Origin: Metallyticus violacea
Lineage: Eukaryota > Arthropoda > Insecta > Mantodea > Metallyticidae
Reading direction: 5' to 3'
Assembly (NCBI GenBank): GCA_030762175.1
Contig: CM060833.1
Span: 163,377,001 to 163,441,000 of the forward strand
DNA length: 64,000 nt
Shown in pieces: positions 34,961 to 45,487 of the stretch. The notes beneath the pieces were generated by a model, which was not told the DNA's origin, did not search any database, and worked only from the letters and a program-made list of their open reading frames with translations. Both the position numbers and the translations under genes were made by a program. Position 1 is the first letter of the stretch. The number at the start of each line of letters is the position of its first letter.

Positions 34961-35230
34961 TCAAGCTCTTTGGAAATTATAATTCATTTACTGTATAGGG
35001 TAAAATGTGCGGTCACTGTACAAGTATATTCTCGTGAGTACAACTTTCCCTATGGAAAAAAAAAATGAAGTAAACTTTTGCAAACACAAAGATTTTTATT
35101 TTATATCTTTAATTAGGAGTGAATATTGATAAATTATCCACATTAGACTAACTTTTGTAATTCGAATTTTTGGATATTTCGAATTATTCCCCAGCTATTC
35201 AGCTTCGAATTATCTAAGGGCCATTACATT

Positions 35231-36525
35231 GTTCTGAATTTTAGGGACATATTAATAACCATTATCCCATTAGAGGAACATTTTGGAGCTCTGTTGATAT
35301 CTTGCTACCAAGTACAAGTCTCCAGTAATACTCTATCTCATGCTAATATCTTGAGCTTTAAATTTGAAATAGTTAAACAACTAGGCGCTTGATTTCACTA
35401 AGAACTCCTCCTTAAAATGTGAAACCAATTTTGCCCAACATAATTTCATACACTAAATTACATGTTATGAAATAAAATCTTCATAAACATTTCAGGCATA
35501 TGTCTATAGGGGAGTTTTTGCTTCTTGTGCTGCCAGGAATCTCTTCCCGAAACATGTCCCCATAATTATAAACCACATTATACATTCAAGCATTCATTTA
35601 ATTACCTGTTAGCTTTGCCTTTATTATGTTTTAGACTTTATTGAATTTTCCATTCTAATATAAGCAATCCCTAGGTAACAGCAATATTCAGCTCTGTCAA
35701 ATACATAAAATAGTTTATTGTTTTTCTCGCGTGTTAAATGCCATTGCTTTTAGTTTTGTTAACGCTTAGTACTCGTGGCGTAATCTATCAAATCGTTTCT
35801 ACAAACAGAATAATTACTCTGTGACCCTCACGCTACTGATTGTTAGTTCTTAATTATAAATAAAATACTAGAACTGGATGCCCCATTATCTCGCCTTACT
35901 GGCGCACAAGTTTCACTCTCTTCTAACAGAGGTAAAATGTTATTATTACATACATTGTTTCTATTTTATGCACTCCATTTCTTCTTTATTTCATGACACG
36001 TTTTATACTTAATGCTCAAAATTCTTTGAGATCACTATAAAACTTTCCTTTCATAGTCTAGAACTCTTGTATAAAAAAACCAAAACGATCAATACTTGCT
36101 GAAATATTACACTTGTTATAATTGTAACGCACACCAGTCCTAACAGAAAAAAAAAAAAAACAACGCTCTGATCGCATTGCACTTAACATTAATAACAAAA
36201 GCTTTCTACTAATTGATACCTGATACAACAATTTATCTACCGCCATTTGTGGGATAATTGTGTGAAACGTTCGCAATTTCATGTAGGTATCAAATGGTGG
36301 TGTAAACTACGCTCACTGCATAAACCAGTCTTTTGTAACCCCTCGGTATCCTATAAAATAGTCAAATTTCATAAAACACTAGCAGCATATAAAGAGTGTC
36401 TAGCTTAAGCCATTCATTTTTGTCTAGACATCCCAAACAGCACGCAACAGGTGTGTAGGAGCACCACACCATGATATTATAGGGTAAAGATGTAGCACTT
36501 CAGTTAATACTTGAATGATACAGAA
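35231..36525. other. No recognisable feature
   Basis: AT-rich. A minus-strand 74-codon ORF (36058-36282) has no motif. Confidence 0.45.
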
Positions 36526-36528
36526 GTT

Positions 36529-37772
36529 TAAGAGTAGGTCCATAAGTTTCCGGCCTAAACATTTTTAGGTATGATAAAGACCAAAACTAAATTTCACTTT
36601 TCAATATAGTTGCCCTTTATTGAAATACACTTCTCTCATCTTTGAATTAACATTTCAATTCCCCTCCCCCAAAAAATAGTCAGAAAAAATGGACATAAAC
36701 AGCATCCATCACTTCTTCGTCACACTTTCCTTCCTCGAAGGCACTTTTTGAGTTTTGAGAAGAGGAAATAGTCACTGGGAGCTAGATCTGGGCTGCAGGG
36801 TGGATGGTCGCTCTCCTTGAAGCCACATTTCTTAACATCCTCCTTTGCAACAAGAGCTGTGTGCACAGGCGCGTTGTCGTGAAGAAAGTGCACACCATCA
36901 TTCAGTTTTCCTCGCATTTTCTCTTTGATGGAAGCACGTAGTCTGTGCAGTAGGCCAGCATAGTACTCCACATTCTGTGGTGTTCCTCTCCTTGAAGTCA
37001 AGGAAGAGTATTCCTTCACAGTGCCAAAAGATTGTGGCCATGATCTTCTTGGTTGACTGAGTGACCTTGGCCTTTAGAGGCGGTGTTTCGCTAGGTTTAT
37101 GCCACTCCATTGATTCTCTTTTGGGCAAGGGATCATATTAGAGGACCATAGTTTCATGTCCTGTAACAATGATTTGCAGAACTTCTCTCTCGTTTCCACG
37201 GCAGAGCAATAAATATGCCTGACCACAGATGACTCGTTGCTGCTTTTGGCCTGAAAATGAAGATTAGACACCCATCTTGCACTAACCTTGTTCATGTTTA
37301 AATGTTCATGAATAATTCGAAGAAATGTTGTTTTAAAAATACCCAGCTTTGCTGCTATTTCTGTAACTTTGAGCTGATAATTTCTCCTTTCACAAGAGCG
37401 AGCGATGTTTTCAGGAGTGAGCAACTCCAAAGGCTGACCTACATGCTCTTCGTCTTCAATGCTTTCTCGTTTTGCCCATTCTTTTACGGTAGAATATGAG
37501 GGGGGGTGCTTCCCCATATACACCGTCCAATCGCCGTTTAATTTCATTTGGAGTAAGTCCTTCTTTTGTGAAGAACTTAATAACAGGTGAATACCCCATT
37601 TTGAACATGTCATAGTCTTCTATTCATAGCCTTCTTTATGCAACTATATCTGAACAAGTGAACACAACTGCAATTATTGGATTAACAGATAAGGTATGAC
37701 AGCAGATAAGGGTTTTATGAAGGGGATAATCGTCATCGTTGCGGCGGGAAACTTATGGACCTACCCTCGTAC
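36529..37772 (-). mobile_element. Mariner element M1, copy 2 (near full length)
   Basis: Ends gagtaggtccataagtttcc (left) and ttatggacctaccctcgta (right) are the M1 inverted termini. A TA follows at the right; the left TA is mutated to AA. About 1.24 kb in minus orientation, holding a broken transposase. Confidence 0.9.
36720..37613 (-). pseudogene. Mariner transposase (M1 copy 2), broken
   Basis: Three overlapping frames (37613-37074, 37128-36898, 37019-36720) give successive parts: SYSTVKEWAKRESIEDEEHV, the HTH VTEIAAKLGIFKTTFLRIIH, then FLDFKERNTTECG. The last reads HDNAPVHTALVAKEDVKKCG and CSPDLAPSDYFLF. The second and third Asp are 34 residues apart, the mariner D,D34D signature. Frameshifts near 37100 and 36950 disable it. 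Its C-terminal half is the best preserved of the three M1 copies. Confidence 0.88.
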
Positions 37773-38338
37773 CATTTTTGGCAAACTTTTAAAACGTTAT
37801 TTTGCGCTTTGAACAAATCTCACCTAGTAACATTGACAGACATAGTACAGAAACATACATCAATTTCTTTAATTAAGGACAATTTTGCCCTCGAGAACAT
37901 AAGTCTTAACATTAGATTTATGGGGATGATATTATGACTGTAATTATGTTATATTGATATCGCTGCCTACTATAGCCGTTGCTTGTGCCAGCAGACACTC
38001 ATGGAGACACGTTGATGTATCTCCGTGGACACGGCACAGCATGTTAGTGTCACGCTTTGATAACCTGTTGTTAACCTTACCCCTAGAGCGTACAGTACTT
38101 GTTGTCTGGTCGCAGAAGAAAGAAAGCAAATAGATCGAATCCGGAGAACAAGGACGTGTGAGAACAACTTTCGACGATTCCATTTCTTTGAAAAGTGCAT
38201 CATTTGTTACATTTCCGGTACGGTGCCGACCATCCAACTCAATTCTGTGTTTTTTTTTATCAGTTCTAGAGACCTATTCTGGCATGAACTGTTGATATCG
38301 CCAAGATATTGACTCCGAATTTGTGCAGTTCGGCGGAT
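37773..38338. other. No recognisable feature; 97-codon minus ORF
   Basis: Minus-strand ORF 38237-37944 has no motif that I recognise. Confidence 0.4.
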
Positions 38339-38341
38339 TTA

Positions 38342-39410
38342 GGCTCCATTCACAATGAAAATTAAACGTAAACATAATAAACTAAGACGTATCGCGCAAA
38401 CTTTAGTAGTATGTAGGCATTCCCAATGAAAGACGCAAACGTACGTATTAGCCCAATAAGAACAAGCGAAGATCAACTAACAGCGGATTGAAAATGGCTG
38501 CTTCTGAGCAGAAGGCGGTAGCGTTTATGCATATGCAAAGTGTAGTAATTAATTTGCTTGAAGTAATATGAGCAAGGATAGCGTTCTTATAATACAATTA
38601 ATCTTTTGTCCATTGACGCCATTCTGTCTACAGAGTCACTGATCTTCAGCTCTCTCAACCATAGCTTGCCCTTACACGGAGCAGGAAAACAAATGCAACA
38701 CCTGCTGCAAGTCCCGAGCGACAGCGAAGAGAGCCGAATTACTGTGCACGGCCGCAGTGTTGCATGTATTATTTTTATATAACTTAGTGTAGCCGATGTG
38801 TTGTCCTCCGTAACTTTTAAATATAAATTAATAGGCGATTGTTAGGAGGGTAAAATATTGTAACGGTGCAAATCTGCTCTTATTGGAATTCGCAATTAAT
38901 TCATATATACTAATGCAAGTCTCGCGTTAATCCTATAAACAGGTGGACCCAGTGGTTTTTTGGTAATTATAAATCCATAGGGGCGGGTAAATCACTGGAG
39001 CGATGGCAAATCTCCTTTGATTGCAGTGGATAAAAATGCATAAACATCAATTTATAGCGCATTCTGTGCGTGGTATTATTCGCTTGAAAGCATTTATTAT
39101 CAAGTTATATCTGTGGGTTACTACCTTCGGCTCTCTCTGCCGTCGCTCGGGACTTGCAGCAGCAAGAGTTGCATTTGATTTCCGTTTTCCGTGTATGGAT
39201 AAATTCTACCATAGAGCTCAGTTGTGTTGTGATTAACTGATTTCTTAAGTTTAAGTTAGACGTAGATGCAAAACCTTGGACCTTGCAAGTTTCTAAGTTT
39301 ACTTATTTTTGTATTTACGTGGTTCCTTGCGAATGGTTCCATGACAGTGCATAGTATCTAGCTCTTCGTTTAAGTTTACGTTATGTTTAATTTTCATTGT
39401 AAATGGAGCC
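38342..39410. mobile_element. PIF/Harbinger-like non-autonomous element with TTA duplications
   Basis: Termini ggctccattcacaatgaaaa (left) and ttttcattgtaaatggagcc (right) are inverted copies. Similarity continues inward for about 40 bp (attaaac.taaac). TTA flanks both ends (38339-38341, 39411-39413), the 3 bp duplication typical of PIF/Harbinger. No transposase ORF. The interior contains a second palindromic unit (38.71-39.16 kb). Length 1069 bp. Confidence 0.75.
38708..39158. mobile_element. Core family D palindromic repeat inside the Harbinger-like element
   Basis: Inverted ends agtcccgagcgacagcgaag / ctgccgtcgctcgggact, continuing to gagagccgaa, about 29 bp. The flanks are also inverted (gcaacacctgctgca, tgcagcagcaagagttgc). 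The middle matches 19.86-20.39 kb. Confidence 0.7.
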
Positions 39411-39413
39411 TTA

Positions 39414-39749
39414 AACTGGACCAGTAGCACATATACGGCGCCACAATTGGAGAACAAAACATGCCGGATTATATCAGAGCATCATTTTAGAGTCTCTGGC
39501 ATCTCCTTGCAGTAATTATTACTTTTTTTTATTTCCCCACAATCGTCCACATGGGATTGTTGGCCGATTTTCATCTGATATGGTGCTTATAAATTGTTGT
39601 TTAGGGATATTTAGGCTTGATGCATAGATGGGGATTATCGCACAGCCTTTGGAAGACTTCCTGAATGTCTAGCACCGGTGTTACCGAGGACGACGTGCTA
39701 AACGCATGTTATCGATCGTCTCTAATCTGAGAGCAGCACGACGGAATAT
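39414..39749. other. No recognisable feature
   Basis: No ORF or repeat recognised. Confidence 0.5.
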
Positions 39750-40509
39750 TACGGCATCCAGAAAGTAAGTCCCAATCGCGCCTAGAGATGGCACCGCTAG
39801 TCGGATAGGAATGCGCATGCGCAGGAATAGAGAGGAAGTATGTGGTAATAATGCAGTAAAATTTCAGCCTTGTGACGGCCGTGGTTACCGCGCTGTGCTA
39901 GAAGAAAATGGGTGCTCTGATATTGTCTCCCGCCAACTGCGAAGTTCTTGCAGTCATCCGAGGTTTGCACGCTCAAAAGCAAAGCCCAGCAGAGATCCAT
40001 CGCCAATTGTGTCGAGTGTATGGACACGACATTATGGTAAGACGATGGTGCAGGCAGTTCACTGAAGGACGAACCAATATTCACGACGACGACCGTAGTG
40101 GCCGACCATCCCTGGTGACGGCAGAAGTGTTGGAAAGTGTGCGGCAAGCAATTGAGCAGAACCGGCGCTTCACAATTTCAGAACTTTCTTGTCAATTCCC
40201 CACTGTCTCGCTCCCTTGTGCACGAAATTGTCTCCCGGAAGCCTTGACACAATTGCCGATGGATCTCTGCTGGACTTTGCTTTTGAGTGTGCAAATTTCG
40301 GATGACTGCACGAACTTCGCAGTTGGCGGGAGACAATATCAGAGCACCCATTTTCTCCTAGCACAGCGCGGTAACCACGGCCGTCACAAGGCTGAAATTT
40401 TACTGCATTACTACCACATACTTCCTCTCTATTCCTGCGCATGCGCATTCCTATCCGACTAGCGGTGCCATCTCTAGGCGCGATTGAGACTTACTTTCTG
40501 GATGCCGTA
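39750..40509. mobile_element. Mariner element M2 rearranged as a 5'-5' inverted palindrome
   Basis: Left arm about 39750-40016 and right arm about 40243-40509 are inverted copies that differ at only a few positions. Both begin tacggcatccagaaagtaag and include the start of the transposase gene. The central 226 bp continues the transposase from the left arm only. A normal mariner has short inverted termini, so this copy carries two 5' ends and no 3' half. Confidence 0.9.
39908..40462 (+). pseudogene. Mariner M2 transposase N-terminus fused to its own antisense
   Basis: Residues 1-108 are a good mariner N-terminus: NCEVLAVIRGLHAQKQSPAE, IHRQLCRVYGHDIM, FTEGRTNIHDDDRSGRPSLV and RRFTISELSCQFP (two helix-turn-helix domains and linker). 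After about residue 110 the frame enters the inverted arm and encodes meaningless antisense sequence until the stop. The catalytic domain is absent, so the product could at most bind DNA. Confidence 0.85.
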
Positions 40510-40513
40510 ATAT

Positions 40514-40807
40514 TTTTTTTTTTTTTTTTGAGTAGTGTTTAACGCCCGTTTTCACTACTGAGGCACCACAGGCGGTGGACACTGATGATACATGAGATGA
40601 AATGATAAATTGGGAAAGGATATTTTTTAAGGAAGGAAGCGTTCCAGGCCTAAGTTTAGGTACCTCCCCGGCATTTGCCAATTATGAAGACTGAGGAAAA
40701 CCTGGAAAAAAAACCCAGTCAGGGAGGACGGTCCTGGCGGGATTCGAACCGCAGACCTCCCGCTCACGAGTCCGTGCCTTAACGACCTCGGCCACGCGTG
40801 GCGGTTT
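40514..40807 (-). mobile_element. SINE-A, full length, at the edge of M2
   Basis: Begins with a 17-T antisense tail, then gagtagtgtttaacgcccgt and on to cacgcgtggcggtt. Perfect 12 bp duplication atgccgtaatat at 40502-40513 and 40808-40819, which overlaps the last bases of the M2 terminus. It therefore inserted after the M2 palindrome existed. Confidence 0.97.
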
Positions 40808-40819
40808 ATGCCGTAATAT

Positions 40820-41295
40820 ATTAGACTAAGCAGGCGTTGCGTTAGTCCAAAAATCTTTCACTGTAACGTCTTCTTGTCTCCTGCCTTTAGTCTCGGTATT
40901 AAGTTGCACCATTTTAGCGTACTTTGCTCGACTTAACAACCTCACCAACAGCAAGAGTGGTCCCTTTTGTACAGCTGTGGAATATCCTGAACTGTTTCAC
41001 TTAACGAAATGAAAACTTATAGAAACACCTAAACTAGGATTTGGAGGTTTAAAAAGGCAAGATCGATAAGGAGCACGAACTCTCACTGATAATCGATCTA
41101 TTTATTTCCAACTCTGGTTGTGAACTGTCGACTACTTTAAGAGCAACACGTGTTTGAATTTAGTAGCTTTTTTTGTTTAAACTTGAAGCTGTAAAGGGGC
41201 CAATCAGGCTGCCCGTAAATGAAAACCATTCATTTTTTATACTTTTTAACCCCATTTTTAAGAGACCATAGAAATATTCCGAGAAATATTCAAAC
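40820..41295. other. No recognisable feature
   Basis: Nothing recognised. Confidence 0.5.
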
Positions 41296-41307
41296 TCGAC
41301 AAAGATG

Positions 41308-41452
41308 TTAAAAATAGAATTTTCGGGCTGTTGTGCCGTAGTCTACGTTAAAAAAACGTTTTTTTTTTAAAACGTAGACTACGGCACAACAGCCCGGAAA
41401 TTCTATTTTTAGTATTATGGACACTGGCCGTGAAAGTCTTAGATATGTCACA
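41308..41452 (-). mobile_element. Hairpin insertion of Penelope-like terminus (family E) with 12 bp duplication
   Basis: Inverted arms of about 41 bp (41310-41349 and 41369-41410), with cgggctgttgtgccgtagtc in the left arm, surround an A/T-rich loop. They are followed by agtattatggacactggccg and tgaaagtcttag. The perfect direct repeat tcgacaaagatg at 41296-41307 and 41453-41464 brackets the unit. Related sequence occurs at 4.45 and 54.47 kb. Confidence 0.75.
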
Positions 41453-41464
41453 TCGACAAAGATG

Positions 41465-41897
41465 GTTCTCCACCTCTAGTTGTGTATACAGAATATCTAA
41501 AAAGTTCTGAGAGGCTTAGCTTGACATCTTGTACAGTTTACATATCCAACGATCGTAAATGATTACATAATAATGACGTGTAACATATTATAACCAAAGT
41601 AAATTATTAGCAAATGTTCTACCAGACATACAAAATACACTCTTTTAAAGAACAAATCTCTGCTATACTTTATCTCTCCTTAAAGCGACATCCAATTTAA
41701 ACAAAAGCACATGACTATACGAGTGCAGTATTTCTACAAGTGAACTGGATTTATAGACTGAAGCTTACAAGCTATTTGCAACAACCGCAAAAACAATCAT
41801 TTGTTCTTTTTTATATTTTTAACAAATAAATTCCTGTAACCTGAAGTTTCAGCATTGCGAAATTGATTTTTTTCACTAACTTGATTTTCTTTGTTTC
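41465..41897. other. No recognisable feature
   Basis: AT-rich, nothing recognised. Confidence 0.5.
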
Positions 41898-41940
41898 ATC
41901 TCTCTCTCTCTTTATCTCTCTCTCTCTCTCTCTCTCTCTT
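41898..41940. repeat. (CT)n microsatellite at SINE-A 3' edge
   Basis: CT repeats with one TTTA interruption. They abut antisense SINE-A at the point where its last 30-40 bp are missing. Confidence 0.92.
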
Positions 41941-42201
41941 GTCCACCCTTTTTGCTACTCGAGCATCACAGGCGGTGGACATTGTTGATACTGAAAGTGG
42001 TAAATTGGGAAAAGATTTTTTTTTAAAGGAATCAAGCGTTCCAGGCCTAGGTTTAGGGTACCTTCCCAGCATTTGCCACTTATAAGGACTGAGGAAAACC
42101 TGGAAAAAGCTTGTCAGGGAGGACAGTCCTGGCGTGATTCGAACCCCAGATCTCCCGCTCACGAGTCCGCGCCTTAACGACCTCTGGCCACCCGAGGCGG
42201 T
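41941..42201 (-). mobile_element. SINE-A, 3' end replaced by (CT)n
   Basis: From gtccaccctttttgctactc through tccaggcctaggtttagggt to cacccgaggcggt, with box B complement ttcgaaccccag. The terminal cgggcgttaaac block is replaced by the microsatellite. Confidence 0.92.
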
Positions 42202-43184
42202 CTATGCTTCATCTGTTTAAATAAACGCTGTTTCTATAAGAAAAAAGGCTGATCGCATTATTGTAAAATTAGAGATTGCAGAGAAGCCTGTTGAAATACA
42301 AATAAAATCCTCTAGTTCTGAAATTCTGAACTAGTAGATGAAGTGTGCGAGAATAAGCAGTCACTAGAAATAATGAGCAGATGAGCATATTTTTGCTTGT
42401 CCACATGATTCACATTTGTCTAACTTCATCGTAGTAGAGAGTGCTAATATCTTATCCGTGTCGTGTCACTTTCTTTCGTGCGAAATTTGACAATAGCAAT
42501 ATACGAGGATGATTCAATATCTAAAAAAGTTTGCCTGGGATATAAAAGTTGTTACGGAAATAATTTCGTACTGCTATGCACATGCTTGCCGAGCGCTATG
42601 GATCATATAAATGGTACCTAGATATCGTCCCGCAGACGTAAGGTGCAGTCCCAGATGGACAGGAAAGAGAGACCATGAGTTCCAAAAATCTAAAAGTGAG
42701 GTTTCCACACTAAAAACATCCATATTCACATACCGCAACAAATTCAATAGGATGTTCAAAGAACATGGCATAAAGGTAGCCCCAATTGTATTGCAGCATG
42801 GCAAATGCACATGCAGAAGCCTGTGCAATGATTCAGTACGAATAGATCAATAACTTTGCCCCAGCATGCATAGGAAGATTGTTGCTGTGTACTGAGATAC
42901 CGTAATGTCTATGCAAATGGTCCGTAGGTGATTTAATATGTACACTGAAGGCTTAAGAGGCCTCAAATGCCATTACGGATGACAACAGGACCAAAGTGGA
43001 TGCGCTGATCTGGAAGTACAGATGAATCAAGATTAGGGAGGTGACGCAAATGTTGCGTATTCCCACTGACAAAGCTCGCAAATCACCCATGATGATTTGG
43101 AATACCGCAAAGCGTATGCACTTTGCATTCCTCGTCAATTTACCCATGATCAAATCGGTCCTAGTGAAGGTTGCTCATTTTGTT
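42202..43184. other. Unassigned; 80-codon ORF and mariner-like terminus
   Basis: atacgaggatgattcaatat at 42501-42520 resembles a mariner left terminus. The following ORF (42611-42853) contains FTYRNKFNRMFKEHGIKVAP, which I cannot assign to a family. Overlapping antiparallel ORFs near 42953-43247 are unassigned. Confidence 0.35.
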
Positions 43185-43428
43185 AATTTGGTTTGTTTGC
43201 GGACGCAATTTTCAAATCTCAGATCATCAGTGTCTTATTTAAGTTAAAACCCTCTGCTTTTAGGCTTGAGATTCTTTATGTGTCGTAAATCTACAACACG
43301 GGTCCATTGCTTTACTTCCCTTACGAAGGAAGCCATACTTAGATTTTTAATCCATCGACTCTGGCCGGGATTGAAGCCAGCATCCTGGGGTCTACGAGAA
43401 AAGTATAGATACCATTAGACCACCAGAC
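43185..43428 (-). mobile_element. SINE-B, diverged
   Basis: Antisense blocks tttgcggacgcaattttcaa, ggcttgagattctttatgtg, acttcccttacgaaggaagc, and head complement ttgaagccagcatcctgggg and accattagaccaccag. Confidence 0.88.
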
Positions 43429-43429
43429 T

Positions 43430-43567
43430 TCCTTCTGAAGGAAAAGTAATATGTGTTCCGGTCATATATTTACGGCGAGTAAAAGAAATCTCAAGCCTGA
43501 AAGAAGAGACATCTGAACAAAAATTTTCGGGCATTTCACGCCCTAATTTGAATGGTACGCTGATGTC
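43430..43567 (+). mobile_element. SINE-B fragment, head to head with previous copy
   Basis: ttccttctgaaggaaaagta, atttacggcgagtaaaagaa, ctcaagcctgaaagaagaga and atttcacgccctaatttgaa to acgctgatgtc. It meets the antisense copy directly, so the two can pair as a hairpin. Confidence 0.85.
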
Positions 43568-43619
43568 AAATGCAGTACCACAATGACGGACATCCCTTTC
43601 TCATCTGCATTGTACTATG

Positions 43620-44410
43620 GAAAGAGCTTTGTTCTTTACTCACTTCCGAATAGAAGAGACAATAGAAGAAATGGAAGCATCCGAGTTACCTTTAGGAAGA
43701 AAGTCAACAATTCCCTCGCGTCATGTCATCCAGCGCATTATTTGCGTGACTGGAATACGCGGAACTCTATGACCAGTCCGTGCACCAAGGGTGAGGCCGA
43801 TCGTCGATGGGCGTCAGGAAGATGTAATGGCTTTGTATCGCATTAAACAAGCAGCAGCCTATTTAGGGTTCAGGAAGTGTTCCACACATCGAATACTTCA
43901 AGGAGACAAGTGGCACTCACACAGACTTCAGTTTGTTCAAGAGCTAGCAGAAAATTATGTAAACCCAGATTTATTTATTACAATGCCATGATACGCTGTC
44001 TCCAAAAACGGACAGATTTTGTCGGTTAAGTTCTTTGATCAGATGAAAATACCTTCACCAATACAGTCGACGTAATCCGGAGCCATGGTGTACAGGGCAG
44101 ATCGCAATCCTCGATGGTTCCATGAGCATTATACCCAAATTCAGTGGAAGCTGAGTGAATGTAAGGTGACCATCTTATGAACCAGTCTTCTTGGAAGGCG
44201 ATCTCAATGGAGAACGTTTCTCGGTCTTGCAGCAGACTTGTCTGGGCCGTGATCTTTTGGATGATGCCCCGCTGCACCTGTTACGGATAGATGGCATACC
44301 GGCACATTATGGCCTCGGGCATAGGCTGTTCTACCTTACTTATCCACGAAGCGCTATATCCCGGCCCCCTCGTTTGCCAGACCTCACGACCATAGATTTC
44401 TTACTATGTG
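43620..44410 (+). pseudogene. Tc1/mariner-like transposase remnant (arthropod DUF4817-type family)
   Basis: Frames give RPIVDGRQEDVMALYRIKQA (HTH region), STHRILQGDKWHSHRLQFVQ then ELAENYVNPDLF, then FFDQMKIPSP (FsDEa.f in relatives, so the first catalytic Asp is retained in the D of DQM), then MVYRADRNPRWFHEHYTQ. This order matches a large arthropod DDE family (...tV.riL....hpYh.q.VQeL....; rvlFsDEatFt..g..n.hn.h.Wa.enPh......Q). At least four frame changes and stops. SPDLTP is approximated near 44370. Confidence 0.6.
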
Positions 44411-44419
44411 AGCACTAAA

Positions 44420-45179
44420 AAGCATAGAATCGCAACAGGCCACAAAGCATTGCAGTCCTCCGCAGGCGAATCTTCTTGCCGTAATGTGACACCACAATAC
44501 ACAGACTCCTTTACCATTGATGGAAGGTCGACCGAACTCGAGGAATACGGAACGGCAACGTTGAGGTCTGTTATATGTAGTGTGTACTAACTGAATGTAA
44601 AGTAAAAGCACAGGGAGAGGCGGAAGGTCTCACTAATATCAGCAGTAGTACAATTAATGCAGTTTCAGCATACTGTAAAAACACAAACTTTAACTTTTAT
44701 CGCTAATAGCGATATTACAAGATATTCTCACATACCTAATAGTAGCATTTGATTAAAGTGGCAACGAGGAAACATCATACTAAACTATGCCAACACACGC
44801 GATATATATCCAGTTTGCTAGAACTAAAATATTCACCACCTCCCCTGTCAGGCCCGATGGCACCTTAATGAGTCTCAACGCACTGGAAATTAAGGGGGAA
44901 AACGAGGTGGGTGCAACTTTTCAAAATTATCAATTCTTACGAGTTAGAATTGGACGTTAAAGATGTGACATTATGGAATGCCCAACACTAATAAACCTTT
45001 TGCACTGTCTGTATATACACCACATTCATTGAATCGACAAATACTAACGTATTTCCATTAGTCGTAATCAGGATCATCACAATGTATTTTGATGAACACA
45101 CACCACTACACTTAAATAATCGCAGTTCATAACGGAATTCCTGTAACATGCAAGCAACATTACCGGCGCACCATGCACA
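44420..45179. other. No recognisable feature
   Basis: May include the eroded 3' end of the preceding transposon; no recognised motif. Confidence 0.45.
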
Positions 45180-45190
45180 ACGATGAGGTA

Positions 45191-45476
45191 CCGCCACGGG
45201 TGGCCGAAGAGGTCGTTAAGTCGCCGACTCGTGAGTGGGGGGAGGTCTGGGGTTTATTCCCACCAGGACCGTCCTCCCTGACTGAGGTTTTTCTCATATT
45301 TTCCTCATTCCTCATAAATGGCAAATGCCAGGGAGATACCCTAAATTTAGACCTGAAACATTTCCTTCCTTAAAAAAAATTCTTTCCCAATATGTCATTT
45401 CATCTCATATATCATCAGTGTCACCGCCTGTGATGTGTCTGTAGCAAAAACGGCGTTTAACATTATTTAATAAAAA
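45191..45476 (+). mobile_element. SINE-A, full length
   Basis: Head ccgccacgggtggccgaaga, degenerate box B ggtttattccc, tail aaaacggcgtttaacattat. Near-perfect 11 bp duplication acgatgaggta / acgacgaggta at 45180-45190 and 45477-45487. Confidence 0.95.
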
Positions 45477-45487
45477 ACGACGAGGTA

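Larger units (their letters stand above)
33317..35230 (+). mobile_element. Pogo/Tigger-like DNA transposon, internally deleted and interrupted
   Basis: Left end region gaacgcggataattcgaacg with further aatttgaa blocks, and right end region tttcgaattattcccc, agcttcgaattatctaaggg. The shared inverted block gataattcgaa is typical of pogo/Tigger-type termini. Between them are transposase pieces (34.06-34.95 kb), a TTTC tract, a SINE-B and a SINE-A. Boundaries are approximate. Confidence 0.6.

Noticed and set aside
42611..42853. Possible reverse transcriptase fragment (FTYRNKFNRMFKEHGIKVAP)
   Set aside because: The phrase is suggestive of a retroelement protein, but no neighbouring motif supports it, so I left it unassigned.
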